Part shown: piece after piece, positions 22,401 to 35,111 of the stretch
Position numbering within the stretch: position 1 is the stretch's first letter
Layout of the letters: every line of letters starts with the position of its first letter
Source of the DNA: Cepaea nemoralis
Lineage: Eukaryota; Mollusca; Gastropoda; Stylommatophora; Helicidae
Direction: 5' to 3'
Length of the DNA: 64,000 bases
NCBI GenBank assembly: GCA_014155875.1
Contig: JACEFZ010011719.1
Location: 213,501 to 277,500, forward strand
Notes under the pieces: model-generated
The model's input: only the letters and a program-made list of their open reading frames with translations
Database searches by the model: none
What the model was told of the DNA's origin: nothing
Position numbers and translations under genes: made by a program

Positions 22401-23465
22401 CAACCCCCTCTTCTTTTTTTTCACGATGACATTTTGTTTTTATTTTCAAATGTATGTAGGTTGGTGTTTGTGTTTATATCACCAGAGAAAGATGGTGTTT
22501 TTTTTTTTTTGGCCTTACCATCAAGAACTTAGTCTTACCGACTTTGTTTGCTGATTGCCGTTGAGGTGTTCAGAACAATTAACATATACAACGGGACGGT
22601 ATTCATCGTCTCAGATGAATTGGGGAGTTTACCTTTTGGTCAATCTAAAGCGTAGATACCTGTCACCTTGAATGACCACCCGACCTCAACAACATCAAGC
22701 CTTTTCGCCACATGCTAAGTATATCTGAAATTAATTTAGACTATCAATATCCATCATTTTTCTCCTATGGGACATGACATTTACATTGCTGAAAAAACGG
22801 GTTAAATACAACAAGGGGAGTACAACCTTATCCAGTCTCATCATTTAGCAGTGAAGTATTTGTGGTGAAAACATACTTTTTTTACGGACTTTATCAGGTG
22901 CCGCGAAGAAGATGAATGTTCACCATTTCCAGTAGGAGGAATATATAATCTTGAACACACACATTTGTTGGATTTTAATTTGAAGGACTTTACAAACATT
23001 TAAAGGATATCTTTAGGAATTATCAACTAGATATATTGGATGCATCACTATCTGATATTGAATTTATTTTTCATTATGTTTGCAAAATGTGGTTGTGTAC
23101 TTTTTTAACACGCAGATCACAGATCATCCCGAAACCCCATCTGCTGTCCCAATGTATTGTTTGATTTGGATCAACGAGTTTGAATATATTCCTTGTTGAA
23201 TTTGGTTTGGTATTTGTTTATTACAGGAGGTACATACACACTGTTTAAAATTTATTTAATGAGCGAAAGTGGGTGGATAATCACACATGGGCAAATCTTC
23301 CTTACAGAGTAAGCAGTCTCCTCTTTGCCTGCGGTAAATTGCCATGCTCGTTACCCCTTCGATAGGAGAACCTAACATCATACTTTTAGAGTTAGAATCT
23401 TATATTTTCTGTCTTGTTCCACACATGGGGGTTCGCGAGCCATTTTTCAGGTTTTCTTATGATGG
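19441..23465. other. 4-kb low-repeat region without recognised gene
   Basis: Mostly single-copy-looking AT-rich DNA. Visible features: GGACATAGATAAGGAC units at 19690-19910, a direct repeat of TAATGCACATCATGAGCATT type at 21356/21411, and a run of CATCATGACGTC-type units at 22120-22240 (five copies of a ~25-bp unit). A minus-strand frame at 21569-21820 is open but not recognised. A missed exon of the receptor gene cannot be excluded. Confidence 0.4.
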
Positions 23466-23700
23466 CTGATTAAGAAGGAATTGGTAACCCATTTCTCCCT
23501 GGAATTTCCCCTATACTTATATTAAATTCACGCCACAGTGTGCTAGCAATAATTTCTGTTACTGATATTCCTTTACACCATGATCTCAAACGGTCCAACA
23601 TCTTCACTCTTAGGCTACCTCTGCCTCTCCTCTCCTCCATAATTCTCGATGTGATGACATACTCCAGCTTTCCCCTTCTCATTGCAAGACCATAAAATGT
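23466..23700 (-). mobile_element. LINE C-terminal fragment
   Basis: Minus-strand MRRGKLEYVITSRIMEERRG and SVTEIIASTLW match the C-terminal end of CFDP2-like LINEs (R-G-K-L-E-x-V-x-T-G-K-I-E-G-x-R-G-R-G). It is truncated at both ends. Confidence 0.65.
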
Positions 23701-23796
23701 TCACTGTCTTCATCTGATGCGAGTAGGCTATTATCATTGTGAGTTAACTTCTTTAAAGATATCTTCATTACTCTTTACATCCATAAACGATGTTCT

Positions 23797-23799
<3 letters not shown>

Positions 23800-23864
<65 letters not shown>

Positions 23865-23867
23865 ACG

Positions 23868-23927
<60 letters not shown>
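23800..23927 (+). repeat. (AT)n then (GT)n microsatellites
   Basis: (AT)n from 23800 to 23861, a short spacer AAGACGA, then (TG)n to 23927. It precedes a CGAACGGTCCATCCGATT block of the kind seen inside Helentron-derived elements. Confidence 0.95.
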
Positions 23928-23929
<2 letters not shown>

Positions 23930-24717
23930 TTTATGCGTTCCCGAACGGTCCATCCGATTGAGATGAAATTTTGTACAGATGTTCTTCTCATTCCCGCTGA
24001 GCCAACTGACATAGTTATTTAGTTTAAAAAGAGTTTTGTACGTAATAAATTAACATTAATTAAAAAATTGCAAGGGGACTTAACTTAAGAAAAGTAATAT
24101 CAAGGGACATTACTTTTAATAGCATTGATATATTATGTAATTTAAATAATTGTTGTATTTTTCTTAAGTTTTATAAAATGTTTAAAGAAGTTATCTACAG
24201 TCACATGAGTTATAAACAAAGTGATAAAAACTTTAAGGCATCTTCAAAGTTTTCATAAAAATAATTCATTCTATTTTAGATACGTGAAAATATTCTAACT
24301 CATCTTTTTACTCCTCTTCGACATCACATTATATGTTTTACTCTTATTTTATTTCTTTGCGACATCAAAGTAAATGTGTTTTTTTTTCTTCTATATAATG
24401 TAATTTTTGTGAGAGAAAGTTAGTTGCATATCCTTTAAAGTACGCCGCATTCAACCCACCATTTATTGACTGTTCGTGATATCTTGGTAAGTTTACTTTC
24501 AGTACTTTCACATTGCCCTTTTTAGTTATTGAAATGAAGATAGATCTCTTCCAATCATATCTTCTACTATCAATCTAACTATCTATTCTTCTATTCTATC
24601 TATATTTTTAATTTTCTATTTTTATTTACACAAGTCATATGTGCTATAAACAAAGTGATAAAAACTTTAAGGCATCTTCAGAGTTTTCATAAAAATAATG
24701 CATCTATTTACATAGGA

Positions 24718-24802
24718 GATGGATGGATACTATCCAGTGCCGTCCACCGGGCGCTGGAATGCAAATTATTCCTCCCCACGACGCTTGACGGCAGAAGTGG
24801 AA

Positions 24803-24855
<53 letters not shown>
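24718..24855 (+). mobile_element. LINE 3' end with (GAT)n tail
   Basis: Terminal segment TACTATCCAGTGCCGTCC, CGGGCGCTGG, GACGCTTGACGGCAGAAG followed by (GAT)n at 24806-24856. Nearly the same segment, with the same tail, is at 28607-28700, where LINE coding sequence directly precedes it. Confidence 0.7.
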
Positions 24856-24859
<4 letters not shown>

Positions 24860-24894
24860 TGGATGGATGGATGGGTGGAAGCCGGGCCGGGTCG

Positions 24895-25179
<285 letters not shown>

Positions 25180-25289
25180 ACGAAAATCTTTATTTTCAAA
25201 GGGTTAAGAATTGGGCACGCAGACCCGTCTGACATTCTGCCCTTCTTCTCTATTTCCTCTCATACATTCTTTCATTCAACATCTCTTAT

Positions 25290-26552
<1,263 letters not shown>

Positions 26553-26594
26553 CCCCGCCATGGGCTGGGCGAAGCCAGGCCGGATCAGCTAGTT

Positions 26595-26880
26595 CTGTTA
26601 TAAAACCACATCTCTGCCGCTTCTACAAAATTCCTCACTTGTCTGTAATTCGCTTCCGTACCTCAGGATATAGGCTCAACATACCTCTTAATAACTATCT
26701 TCCTGCCTTGATTGACAAAGGTAAACTATATAGAATGTTCTTCATCTTGCGAAATGCTGCCTTTGCTGGAGCTCGTTTACATGTAACGCCCTTATTTCAT
26801 CTCTCATCTGCTGTTATTAAAGTGCCCAAATACTTAAAATGCATTAGAACGTGCATTACCTTTTGTGAAACGATTCTTCA
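26595..26880 (-). mobile_element. LINE RT C-terminal fragment
   Basis: Minus strand gives LKYLGTLITADER and AKAAFRKMKNILYS, the post-RT segment of CFDP2-like LINEs ('YLGT.IT.D.R', 'AK.AF.KMK.IL'). Frameshifts and stops follow. Confidence 0.65.
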
Positions 26881-27089
26881 TGTGCACATATCTATTACAG
26901 CAGGTGCTGATATTCTGAGACGACTGAAGAAGAATGATTCTGGCCAGCGGAAAAGGTTCTTGGTTGTGTAGTTTGTGGGCGTTTGGAAGACGGAACCAGG
27001 TATGCACACGTGGACGTGTTCCAGTGAAGTGGTGACCGAGGGTGAATTATAGAGTCTGGGATTACAGATCAGGTGCTGCCATTCTCCAC

Positions 27090-27645
27090 GGACGAGCTGA
27101 TGTCATATCTCTTTCTCTATCTCTTTCTGTCTCTCCCTCCCTCTCTTTTTCTGTTTGTCTGTTGCCTGTCTGTCACTCTGTCTAAGTTTCTGTCTGTTTC
27201 GCTTTTCTCTTGCTCATTCAGTTTCTGTCTGTAGGTCTCTCTTTTTCTTTTTTCTATATGTCTCTCTTTTCTCTATCTGTCTATTTTTTTTCTCTCTGTC
27301 TGTGGCTCTCTTCTCTGTCTCTCTTTCCTTCTCTGTATGTACGTCACTCTTCTCTGTATAGCTGCTTCCTCTCTCTATCTCTCTCTCCCTCTATGTCATC
27401 TCTTCCTCCCTCCCTCTCTCTCCCTTTCTTTCCCTCTCTCTCTCTCTTCTCTCTCTATCTCTATCCCTCTCTCTCTTCTTCTCTCTCTCTATCTCTCTCC
27501 CTCTATTTTTTCTCTCTCCCTCTCTCATTCCCTTTCCCCTCTCTCTTCCTCCCTCTCACTCTCCCTTCTTCTCCCTCCCTCTCAGTCCCTCTCTACCCCT
27601 CTTCTTTCTCCTCCCCCTCTCTCTCTCCCCTCCCCCACCCCGTCT
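27090..27645 (+). repeat. CT-rich polypyrimidine tract
   Basis: About 550 bp of TCTC, CCCT and TTTC with almost no purines. The Ser/Leu/Pro-rich frames are artefacts. Neighbouring 27646-27930 has a minus-strand open frame (27556-27897) without recognised family. Confidence 0.9.
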
Positions 27646-27939
27646 CCGGTATTTACTTATTAATATTGTTGTTATCCCTCCGCTAGTTATCCCACAGATA
27701 CGGAATGCACATAACAGTAACACTGTAACCTTCCATGCACGTCTTGAAAGCCCACACATGAGGGTTGGCCTGTACTTGACCGCCTCATTCCCCTGACAAC
27801 CAGTCATGAATAAGTCTTCAAATAGCCTGATCGAGTCAGTTGAGCCTGTGACAGTTTGAAGAAAAGGGGGGAATTGTTTCTGTTTACCGTCTGGCACCTT
27901 GTCGCCATGACAGACGGTAGTTTGTTATATGGTGTTATA

Positions 27940-28000
27940 CCTCACCATAGCAAAAAGCCTGTGCTGGATTTAGAGACCGTGTGTTGCCCATGAAGCATGA

Positions 28001-28078
<78 letters not shown>

Positions 28079-28300
28079 CCTGCCTACTTTACTCAAGCGG
28101 AAAAGTAACACCAATACCCCTGGAACAAGATAAGCTGTAGACGCTGCCAGATCAGCAAAGCAATGCTCTAATGTCCGCCTGTCGAAGCTTCGATCCTAGA
28201 CTAGTTGTCAACCAATGCTTAGGGCCGTATCTGCCCAGCTATGACATTTCCTCTAGGGTAAGGTTTGTATATTCACACCAACCTTATGCTACCAATCTCA
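27940..28300 (+). mobile_element. Dispersed repeat family B copy 1, with expanded (CT)n
   Basis: Matches 49690-49985 along its length (GTGTTGCCCATG.AGCATGAT, GGCCTGCCTA, CTGCCAGATCAGCAAAGCAATGCTCTAA, CTTCGATCCTAGAC, GCTTAGGGCC). In this copy a (CT)n tract of about 74 bp (28003-28076) replaces the short CCCTCTCT of the other. Family type unknown: no ORF, ends not defined. Confidence 0.7.
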
Positions 28301-28329
28301 AACTTGGACTTTATCCAAATCACACTTTC

Positions 28330-28700
28330 GCAAAATCAACACCTGCGAGATGAGATGCCTGAGGAGAGCTGCCAACTTAACAATCCGAGACCGAATAAGA
28401 AATGCTGTTATCAGACAGACAGTGGGATCAACACCTTGTTCCACATTTATTGAAAGATCAAGTGGTTTGGCCAAGTCGTTAGAATGCAATACCAACAACT
28501 ACCATCACTGGCCTTAAATCTAAGATCATCCGCGACGAGACCACGAGTACGTCCAAGAATAAAATGGATTGACGACATCAGAAACATTGTACAACCACAC
28601 GGAATGACACTATCCAGTGTCGCCCACCGGGCGCTGGAGCACAAATTATTCCTCCCCGCGACGCTTGACGGCAGAAGTGAAAGATGATGATGATGATGGT
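28330..28700 (+). mobile_element. LINE 3' end coding fragment with (GAT)n tail
   Basis: Plus-strand pieces: MRCLRRAANLTIRDRI-type text at 28350, GLAKSLECN, then RPRVRPRIKWIDDIRNIVQP, HRALEHKLFLPATLDGRSE, ending in the CGGGCGCTGG...GACGGCAG segment and (GAT)n. This links that 3' segment to an RT-type LINE. Confidence 0.7.
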
Positions 28701-28754
28701 AATGATGATGAGTAGTTGTCGCAACTGTTGCTGTAATAGTTATACTAATAGTAA

Positions 28755-29810
28755 TAACACAGACTACAAGAAAGCTTTTGATAGAGTACAACATGAAAGA
28801 CTGATTACATGCCTTCAAGATATAGGAGTAGACGGAAAGGACGATCAGACTCATGAGTAACCTGTACTTGGAACACATGGCGTCAACTAGATGAAGAAAT
28901 AATTATTCGGCGCCCATAGAGATAAATAGAGGAGTACGGCAAGCATGCGTGGTGTCCCCAAGCCTTTTCAACTTATACACAGAAAGAATGTTTAACAAGT
29001 TGAACTGCTGGACTAAACATCAATTGAAGATTCATAAACAATCTTAGATATCCTGACGATACTGTGTTACAAGCAGAAAGCGAGCAAGAGTTAACAACCT
29101 AGTGGAACAAGTAAACAGGCATAGTGCAGAATGTGGCTTAGATATTAACATCCTAAAAACGAAAACTATGATAATGAACATCACAGGAAACGGGGAGATA
29201 CTAGAACAAGTAACACGTTTCTCCTATCTTGGACATGTAATAGCAGATGATGGCAGAAGTGAAATAGAAATCAAAAATGAGAATAGGAATGGCCAAAAAT
29301 GCTTTCAACAGCATGAAATCAGTATGAACATCTAGAAAGATTAACAACGCATTAAAAATTAGAATTGTCAAATGTTATATTCAATACTATAAGCCTGGAC
29401 ATTGAACAAGCAACTCGAATCGAATAGATGCCCTGGAGATGTGGATATACAGAAGCATATGTCGTATTCATGGAAACAAAAACAACCAAATACAGAGGTT
29501 CTAGAAAACCTGGGAATGAAAAGAGAGGTGTTGAAAGAAATAAAAGAGACAAGTGAAATATTTTGGCCACGCTAAAATACATATCATTCTTATAAAAACC
29601 ATACTGTAGGGCAAGGTTGAGGGCAAGCAAGTAAGATGTAGACAACAATACAAGTGAGAAGACAACATCAAGAGATGAACGAACATCAGTCTTACACAAC
29701 TGCGGTCAATGCGAGAGACAGACAGTGTTGGAGATACATTGCAGTAAACCTTCATTGAGGAGACGGCACTTGAATGACTGAATAACAGCAGTAGCAGCCG
29801 TAGTAGTATC
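28755..29810 (+). pseudogene. LINE reverse transcriptase, heavily decayed
   Basis: Starts at RT motif A (DYKKAFDRVQHERLITCLQD), motif B remnant (NRGVRQACVVSPSLFNL by frame switching), motif C remnant (YPDDTVLQAE; the Ala is Pro), and post-RT QVNRHSAECGLDINILKTKT and VTRFSYLGHVIADDGRSE (29102-29335). Many stops and shifts. There is no 5' part. It ends near the GCA/GTA triplet repeats at 29770-30040. Confidence 0.75.
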
Positions 29811-30045
29811 ATCAATAGTAGAAGCAGCAGTGGTAGCACCAACAACACTAGATGTTGTTGTTGTTGTTGTTGTTGTTGGTGGTGGTGGTGATAGCTGTTG
29901 TTGTTTTAGTTGTTGTTGCTGTTTTTATTGTGTCAGTAGTAGTGGTAGCAGCAGCAGCACCAGTAGCAGCATTAGTAACAGTAGCAGCAGTAGTAGTAGT
30001 AGTATTAGAAGCAGCAGCAGCAGTAGGAGTATATAGGAATCTGCT
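29770..30045 (+). repeat. Mixed triplet repeats (GTA/GCA/GTT)n
   Basis: Imperfect GTA, GCA, GTT and GGT triplets. Ser- or Val-rich frames are artefacts. Confidence 0.88.
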
Positions 30046-30286
30046 ATTGAACTAATTCATATCTTCTAAAGACACCAAGTTGGTCTACGATTTTGCCCCT
30101 ACTATGTACATATCAAATCGTCTAATCGCCGACAATCACTGCCCAAGAAAACCTCAAACATCGGTAATTGATCTCCAGAATTACGACTTAGATTAGCAAG
30201 TCGGACAATCTGGCATGATCGATTGCCCGGGTCGTGCTCATTGGGACTGATCCCGGACATGGTAGGTGAAGGTTGAGTTTTCAGGG

Positions 30287-30535
30287 CATAATACGAAGGT
30301 AAGTTAATAAGTAAGTCACAAATGGCTGTAGAAAAATAACTAACTATGATAACAACTTGAAACCAGTTTATTTTGTATACATACATTGTCCCTTTATTTC
30401 TCAACATAATTTCCACCAACATTGATGCACTTATACCATCGTTTTATCAGTCCTCCCAAACCGGCTGCATAGATCTGCGTGCTCTGTTTTCTAAACCACG
30501 TTTTCGCTTCACATTCAACTTCCGTGTCACTCGCG
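30287..30535 (-). mobile_element. Mariner transposase C-terminus plus 3' TIR
   Basis: On the minus strand the frame reads AKTWFRKQSTQIYAAGLGGL, IKRWYKCINVGGNYVEK and stop, the classical mariner transposase ending (W-x-K-C-I...G-x-Y-x-E-K), then the terminal repeat ending in ACTTACCTTCGTA at 30288. The 5' part is missing or diverged. Confidence 0.8.
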
Positions 30536-30985
30536 AAAACTGAAAACATGGCACGCAATTCTATGCTGCGGGTATTATTCTATGCTTTTGGATTGTACAA
30601 GATAACCTTTCGTGTACACGGATTGCCCCATACGTGCTGCAGCTTCCTCCCATAGATTGCACTATCCAAAGTGGTTTGTGTTGTGAACTGCATGTTCAGA
30701 AAAGTGGCGGGTGGCCGGTTGTCAAGCTAGCTTGTTTGACTTATACAGTAATGCGTGTACAATTGCTGGCTGTCTAGTGCCTGCTGCTCCATCGACGATG
30801 AACTGTAGTTCTAGTGGCAGACTGTTGTACTGGCGTTCTGGAAGCAGCCTAATGCATTCATGTGTGTGTTGGTTTTGTCAGGACTGCCGCCAGTTTCACT
30901 TTTCACATGGGACTGCATTTTGGGTGGTTCTCGCTAGCACAAGAAGGAGAAATTATGGGATGACTCGTTGCCATGAAGTTGGAAC
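30536..30985. other. Unassigned sequence
   Basis: A plus-strand frame (30711-30998, Cys/Ser-rich) is open but not recognised. Nothing else is seen. Confidence 0.35.
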
Positions 30986-30998
30986 CGCCACTAAGTAA

Positions 30999-31070
30999 CT
31001 GGCTGACTGACTGACTGACTGACTGACTGACTAACTAACTGACTGACTGACTGACTGACTGACTAACTAT
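30999..31070 (+). repeat. (ACTG)n/(ACTA)n microsatellite
   Basis: GACTGACTGACT units, with AACT variants. Confidence 0.95.
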
Positions 31071-31099
31071 TGTCAACATATGCCAGCCCTGTGTACAGA

Positions 31100-31185
31100 A
31101 GTCAGTCACATTAGTGTACTATGTGTGTCCAGGAGTCGATCACATTAGTGTACTTTTTGTATCCAAGGTTTGATCACATTAGTGT
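31100..31185 (+). repeat. 34-bp minisatellite, left remnant
   Basis: Three diverged units with CACATTAGTGTACTA and CAGGAGTCGATCACATTAG. Continues at 32120 beyond a LINE insertion. Confidence 0.88.
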
Positions 31186-31189
31186 ACTA

Positions 31190-32118
31190 GTTAATTAGTT
31201 AGTTAGTCGACAGATCATCCTCATTGAACATCGAACCATTCAGTCCATAAGTGCTCGGATCCCATCCTCAGCAAATTCCGCAGCGTTAAGCGGCTAACGA
31301 CACCAGTTCTGTGTTGGTTTATCAATCTTCTTTGGCTTCCTGCATAGTGTTCTTGTTTGGCCACCCCTCTTTTAATTTGAAGTTCTCGCAGTCTGGCCAT
31401 GGTTGTAGATTCACAGTCATCACTTGGTTCTCGCAAAAGTCTTACTTCTCGTAGAGCATTCAGAATGTCAGCCTGGTCCATGGCGTGCCGCCCACCACAG
31501 TAGCATTACCTGCGAGCTTGTCAGCCCGCTCATTTCCTTGTACTCCCGCATGCCCTGGCACGAAGATGAAACTAATCTTTGCCAGCCGAGACCGCTCCAG
31601 AGACAGCAACCATTCTCTTCTGATCCACCCCATCTCTATCCTCTTGAGCATGCTCATTGAGTCGCTAAGGAAACATGCCCTAGTGAATGTTTGTGTCTCG
31701 AGCCATGTTATTGCTTTACTTACTGCCATGACTTCCATAGTCAGGCTACTTGTGGTCTTAGCAAAAGCACCAGTCCTCCTTCCCAATTCTCCCTCCGGCC
31801 TGAGCCTTAAAGGACCATGAGCTTTTCACATGTCGAACGACTAACCCATCTGTGTAAATGACAGCATCACCGTCTAGTGAAATCTCGAAAATAAACGTTT
31901 GTTCTTCCACCTCCACAGCAGCCGATTTTCTTGTCTGCATTTTCTATCTAGTTGGATGCAAACTGAAAAGGATGTGAAGAAATCTGTTGGCACTTGTACC
32001 TACTCCTCGCCAGGTTCTAAGTCCTCAAGTCAACACACCTGTTGCAGGATGTCTTCGGCTTGACCCATCCACGACCGTCCTCTTTTTAACCTGCAGCCCT
32101 TCGCCTTCATAACTTCAC
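31190..32118 (-). pseudogene. RNase H domain of an I-group LINE, with (CTAA)n 3' tail
   Basis: Minus-strand frames in succession: DGDAVIYTDGLVVRHVKSSW (first catalytic Asp in YTDG), TMEVMAVSKAITWLE (Glu), FLSDSMSMLKRIE (SDS Asp), FIFVPGHAGVQGNERADKLA (GHxGxxGNERAD, last His/Asp), then ALREVRLLREP and QEHYAGSQRRLINQHRTG to MGSEHLWT. This order is the C-terminal RNase H of I-clade non-LTR elements. Frameshifts near 31790 and 31480 break it. On the minus strand it ends in (CTAA)n (31190-31210). It sits inside a 34-bp minisatellite. Confidence 0.85.
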
Positions 32119-32119
32119 A

Positions 32120-33918
32120 TTATCACATTAGTGTACTATTTGTGTCCAGGAGTTAATCACATTAGTGTACTATTTGTGTTCAGGAGTTAATCACATTAGT
32201 GTACTATTTGTGTCCAGGAGTTAATCACATTAGTGTACTATTTGTGTCCAGGAGTTAATCACATTAGTGTACTATTTGTGTCCAGGAGTTAATCACATTA
32301 GTGTACTATTTGTGTCCAGGAGTTAATCACATTAGTGTACTATTTGTGTCCAGGAGTTAATCACATTAGTGTACTATTTGTGTCCAGGAGTTAATCACAT
32401 TAGTGTACTATTTGTGTCCAGGAGTTAATCACATTAGTGTACTATTTGTGTCCAGGAGTCAGTCACATTAGTGTACTATTTGTGTCCAGGAGTTAATCAC
32501 ATTAGTGTACTATTTGTGTCCACGAGTTGATCACATTAGTGTACTATTTGTGTCCAGGAGTTAATCACATTAGTGTACTATTTGTGTCCAGGAGTTAATC
32601 ACATTAGTGTACTATTTGTGTCCAGGAGTTAATCACATTAGTGTACTATTTGTGTTCAGGAGTTAATCACATTAGTGTACTATTTGTGTCCAGGAGTTAA
32701 TCACATTAGTGTACTATTTGTGTCCAGGAGTTAATCACATTAGTGTACTATTTGTGTCCAGGAGTTAATCACATTAGTGTACTATTTGTGTCCAGGAGTT
32801 AATCACATTAGTGTACTATTTGTGTCCAGGAGTTAATCACATTAGTGTACTATTTGTGTCCAGGAGTTAATCACATTAGTGTACTATTTGTGTCCAGGAG
32901 TTAATCACATTAGTGTACTATTTGTGTCCAGGAGTCAGTCACATTAGTGTACTATTTGTGTCCAGGAGTTAATCACATTAGTGTACTATTTGTGTCCACG
33001 AGTTGATCACATTAGTGTACTATTTGTGTCCAGGAGTTAATCACATTAGTGTACTATTTGTGTCCAGGAGTTAATCACATTAGTGTACTATTTGTGTCCA
33101 GGAGTTAATCACATTAGTGTACTATTTGTGTCCAGGAGTTAATCACATTAGTGTACTATTTGTGTCCAGGAGTTAATCACATTAGTGTACTATTTGTGTC
33201 CAGGAGTTAATCACATTAGTGTACTATTTGTGTCCAGGAGTTAATCACATTAGTGTACTATTTGTGTCCAGGAGTTAATCACATTAGTGTACTATTTGTG
33301 TCCAGGAGTTAATCACATTAGTGTACTATTTGTGTCCAGGAGTCAGTCACATTAGTGTACTATTTGTGTCCAGGAGTTAATCACATTAGTGTACTATTTG
33401 TGTCCACGAGTTGATCACATTAGTGTACTATTTGTGTCCAGGAGTTAATCACATTAGTGTACTATTTGTGTCCAGGAGTTAATCACATTAGTGTACTATT
33501 TGTGTCCAGGAGTTAATCACATTAGTGTACTATTTGTGTCCAGGAGTTAATCACATTAGTGTACTATTTGTGTCCAGGAGTTAATCACATTAGTGTACTA
33601 TTTGTGTCCAGGAGTTAATCACATTAGTGTACTATTTGTGTCCAGGAGTTAATCACATTAGTGTACTATTTGTGTCCAGGAGTTAATCACATTAGTGTAC
33701 TATTTGTGTCCAGGAGTCAGTCACATTAGTGTACTATTTGTGTCCAGGAGTTAATCACATTAGTGTACTATTTGTGTCCACGAGTTCATCACATTAGTGT
33801 ACTATTTGTGTCCAGGAGTTAATCACATTAGTGTACTATTTGTGTCCATGAGGTAATCACATTAGTGTACTATTTGTGTCCAGGAATTAATCACATTAGT
33901 GTACTATTTGTGTCCAGG
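32120..33918 (+). repeat. 34-bp minisatellite with higher-order structure
   Basis: About 53 head-to-tail units of CACATTAGTGTACTATTTGT + GTCCAGGAGTTAAT. Marker variants (GGAGTCAGTC and, two units on, CCACGAGTTGATC) recur at 32455, 32931, 33339 and 33713: spacings 476, 408 and 374 bp = exactly 14, 12 and 11 units. No unique spacers lie between units. Confidence 0.97.
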
Positions 33919-33924
33919 AAGAAT

Positions 33925-34440
33925 GGGGAAACATTCAAGCACATCCAGAAGTACTGTCATAAAAGACAAGAAACAGTGTGTAATGAACAGTTGTAATAGA
34001 CGCTAGCATGCATTTGTAGTGGCTGTGTATCCTGCACACATGTGCACTTTCATGTCGATTCAAGCACGTGTTCTGAAGTGCCTCGATGGCTTCAAGTAGC
34101 ATGTTATCAATGACCACATGTTGTCACTTCTATCAGCAACAAGTTTATTTTGTGAAGCAGATTTTAAAATCAATGTCACCTTTGCAACAGAAAGTAAGAC
34201 CACGTTTCTTCAGTAAACCTGATATTATCGTCACTGCACTCCGGATACGTCCTCGGGTGATCCGCTCTCCTCTATAGTAAATCGAGTAGCATATAGCAGC
34301 TGTGTTCATCACATGTTGATTTACGAGTCTCCTCGTGCACTTGGTATGCTGCTTTTCCCGGCCAACATCGATCTTCAATATGAACTCTTTTATTATGATT
34401 ATTGATGCCGATTTATTCCTGTGAAGTTCTCTTTGACCGT
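33925..34440. other. Unassigned sequence
   Basis: Small open frames on both strands. No recognised family. Confidence 0.35.
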
Positions 34441-34449
34441 ATTATCTAT

Positions 34450-34655
34450 GGGCATTTACGATGTCTGATGGATCGACTGGGTGATGCGCTGGTGTAACGA
34501 CAGTGCCGGCCAGCCTAGAGGCTCTGTCACTGCACACAACACACGCAAGTCCTGGTGTGAAGAATAACACACTTACAAATTGTCGACCTCTGCCGGGATT
34601 CAAACCAATGCCCTGCGCGAAGTCTGTCTCGACGGTCTGGCCCGGAGAGTCTAGA
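34450..34655 (-). mobile_element. Possible tRNA-derived SINE
   Basis: On the minus strand a box-B-like TTGGTTTGAATCCCGGC (34590-34610) follows a box-A-like segment by about 40 nt, with a non-tRNA body after it. No second copy in the window. Confidence 0.4.
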
Positions 34656-34806
34656 TAGAAAATATGTCTCATCCTGTGGGTCTATATAGGACATATTTCT
34701 GGACCGGAGAGTCTATATTTGACATATGTCGGGATTGAAGAGTATAGATAGGACATATGTCGGGATTGGAGAGTATAGATAGGATCATAGGACATATGTC
34801 GGGACT
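34656..34806 (+). repeat. ~33-bp minisatellite (left part)
   Basis: Units built from GACATATGTCGGGATTGGAG and AGTATAGATAG. The array resumes at 35062-35112 and at 36065-36120, interrupted by a SINE and by a LINE. Confidence 0.85.
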
Positions 34807-34824
34807 TTTTTCTATTTTTTTTTT

Positions 34825-35062
34825 TTTTTTGCATATCCTTTACAGGACATCGCTGTCAACACCAGCATCTTTCAGCTGTATGCTGATTTCTTGGCAAGAT
34901 TACACTCAGTAGTTTACCATTGCTTTCTGAGCGGCCGGCTCACATACACCGTAAGTTACCGATGCGATTCGGACCACTGCTGATTCTCACCGTCATCACG
35001 TTAACGACGAGAGTATACGAGATTACGGAGAAAAGTCATAACCTCTAAGCCACGAAGCCGGC
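34825..35062 (-). mobile_element. SINE family A copy 2
   Basis: Same body as the other three copies (GCATATCCTTTACAGGAC, TCAGTAGTTTACCATTGC). The right end has a box-A-like CGTGGCTTAGAGG in reverse complement. Inserted in the ~33-bp minisatellite: array units lie on both sides. Confidence 0.7.
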
Positions 35063-35111
35063 ATATCGGGACTGGAAAGTATAAATAGGACATATGTCGG
35101 GAGTGGAGAGT

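Noticed and set aside
27155..27686. Leu/Ser/Pro-rich 'membrane protein' frames
   Set aside because: Encoded by a CT-only low-complexity tract.
30711..30998. 95-residue Cys/Ser-rich frame
   Set aside because: No recognisable family, no supporting splice or promoter context.
32120..33918. Regular 34-bp direct repeats resembling a CRISPR array
   Set aside because: There are no unique spacers between units, no cas genes, and the surrounding DNA is animal. It is a minisatellite.
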